From assembly GCA_937894165.1 (NCBI GenBank), contig CALCSX010000088.1, positions 1-7,026 of the forward strand: 7,026 bases of DNA. Direction: 5' to 3'. A program made the position numbers and the translations under genes. Below, in pieces: positions 6,659-7,026 of the stretch; within the stretch, counting starts at the first letter, position 1; each line of letters starts with the position of its first letter. The stretch comes from an uncultured Saprospiraceae bacterium. GTDB lineage: Bacteria > Bacteroidota > Bacteroidia > Chitinophagales > Saprospiraceae. The notes below the pieces were generated by a model, which searched no databases, had not been told where the DNA came from, and saw only the letters and a list, made by a program, of their open reading frames with translations.

Positions 6659-7026
6659 AGATTTTGCTATAATTTCTAAGGCTTTTTGCAAATCCGGTTT
6701 AGAAATTTTGTTCCAGCTACCTTGATTGTTAAACCAGGTGAATTGTCTTTTGGCGTATCTTCGACTGTTTCTTTTGATAAATTCTATCGTATTAATGTAG
6801 TTTTCTACACCATCGAAATATTGTAACCATTCCTTGTAACCAACCGTGTTAAAAGCTTCTGCGTCTTTGTATTGTAGTAAATGTTTCACTTCATTTTCCA
6901 AGCCTTGTTCGAGCATTTTTTCAACTCTTTGATTTATTCTGGAATAAAGCATTTCTCGGTCAGGGGTGATCGCAATTTTAATTGCTTTAAAGTCTCTCTT
7001 CTTTGGGCTAGAATTTAGAAAGGAGG
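6650..7026 (-). CDS. miaA: tRNA dimethylallyltransferase MiaA, C-terminal part (cut by window edge)
   Basis: C-terminal 124 residues of MiaA; the reading frame continues past the right edge, and the full protein is usually about 300 residues. MiaA transfers a dimethylallyl group to the N6 of adenosine 37 in tRNAs that read codons starting with U. The visible part begins with 'SPKKRDFKAIKIAITPDRE', corresponding to the conserved segment before the 'LYSRINQRVEKMLEQGL' helix. It continues with EVKHLLQYKD, the 'FNTVGYKEWLQYFDG' block, and 'FIKRNSRRYAKRQFTWF', the well-known RRYAKRQxTWF signature near the C-terminus. The ATG at 6952 is an internal methionine (within PDREMLYSRIN), not the true start. 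The gene ends convergently on arsC, overlapping it by 9 bases, with no hairpin terminator between them. Confidence 0.95.
   Translation of the reverse strand, partial: SFLNSSPKKRDFKAIKIAITPDREMLYSRINQRVEKMLEQGLENEVKHLLQYKDAEAFNTVGYKEWLQYFDGVENYINTIEFIKRNSRRYAKRQFTWFNNQGSWNKISKPDLQKALEIIAKSLQ

Overview
The window looks like chromosomal DNA from a member of the Bacteroidota. The strongest pointers are a very large secreted protein ending in a type A sorting signal for the type IX secretion system (T9SS), a near absence of Shine-Dalgarno sequences, -7 boxes of the TAnnTTTG type, and A+T-rich DNA. The domain set (choice-of-anchor B propeller plus jelly roll plus T9SS tail) is common in Saprospiria-like and related marine or sludge lineages, but the rank below phylum is only a guess.

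Left part (1-3284, + strand): three genes for exported proteins of unknown role. Gene 1 (15-1070) has a signal peptide, a TPR-like N-terminal half and what I read as a diverged DUF6624 domain. Gene 2 (1160-2062) is a predicted lipoprotein with a well-preserved DUF6624 domain. Gene 3 (2064-3284) starts one base after gene 2 stops and encodes a secreted zinc metallopeptidase of the peptidase MA/gluzincin type (HELIH plus a glutamate 19 residues after the second histidine). This block is visibly richer in A+T than the block that follows. It is the least ordinary part of the window: two DUF6624-like proteins in a row, the second apparently coupled to a protease. A perfect palindrome at 3337-3366 closes the block and probably terminates transcription from both sides.

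Middle part (3391-6269, - strand): a 797-residue T9SS-secreted protein with an LVIVD-type beta-propeller, two carboxypeptidase-regulatory/CnaB-like domains, a jelly-roll domain and the sorting tail. Upstream of it on the same strand lies a hotdog-fold acyl-CoA thioesterase very close to E. coli YdiI/MenI, which acts in menaquinone synthesis.

Right part (6282-7026): an arsC-family reductase reads rightward from a divergent promoter region shared with the thioesterase. Its end overlaps by 9 bases the end of a leftward miaA gene (tRNA dimethylallyltransferase), of which only the C-terminal 124 residues are inside the window.

No tRNA, rRNA, CRISPR array, insertion sequence or riboswitch was seen, and no stretch over 300 bases lacks a gene. 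The middle and right genes are recognisable; the three-gene left block is the candidate for something undescribed, though the sequence alone does not reveal its function.
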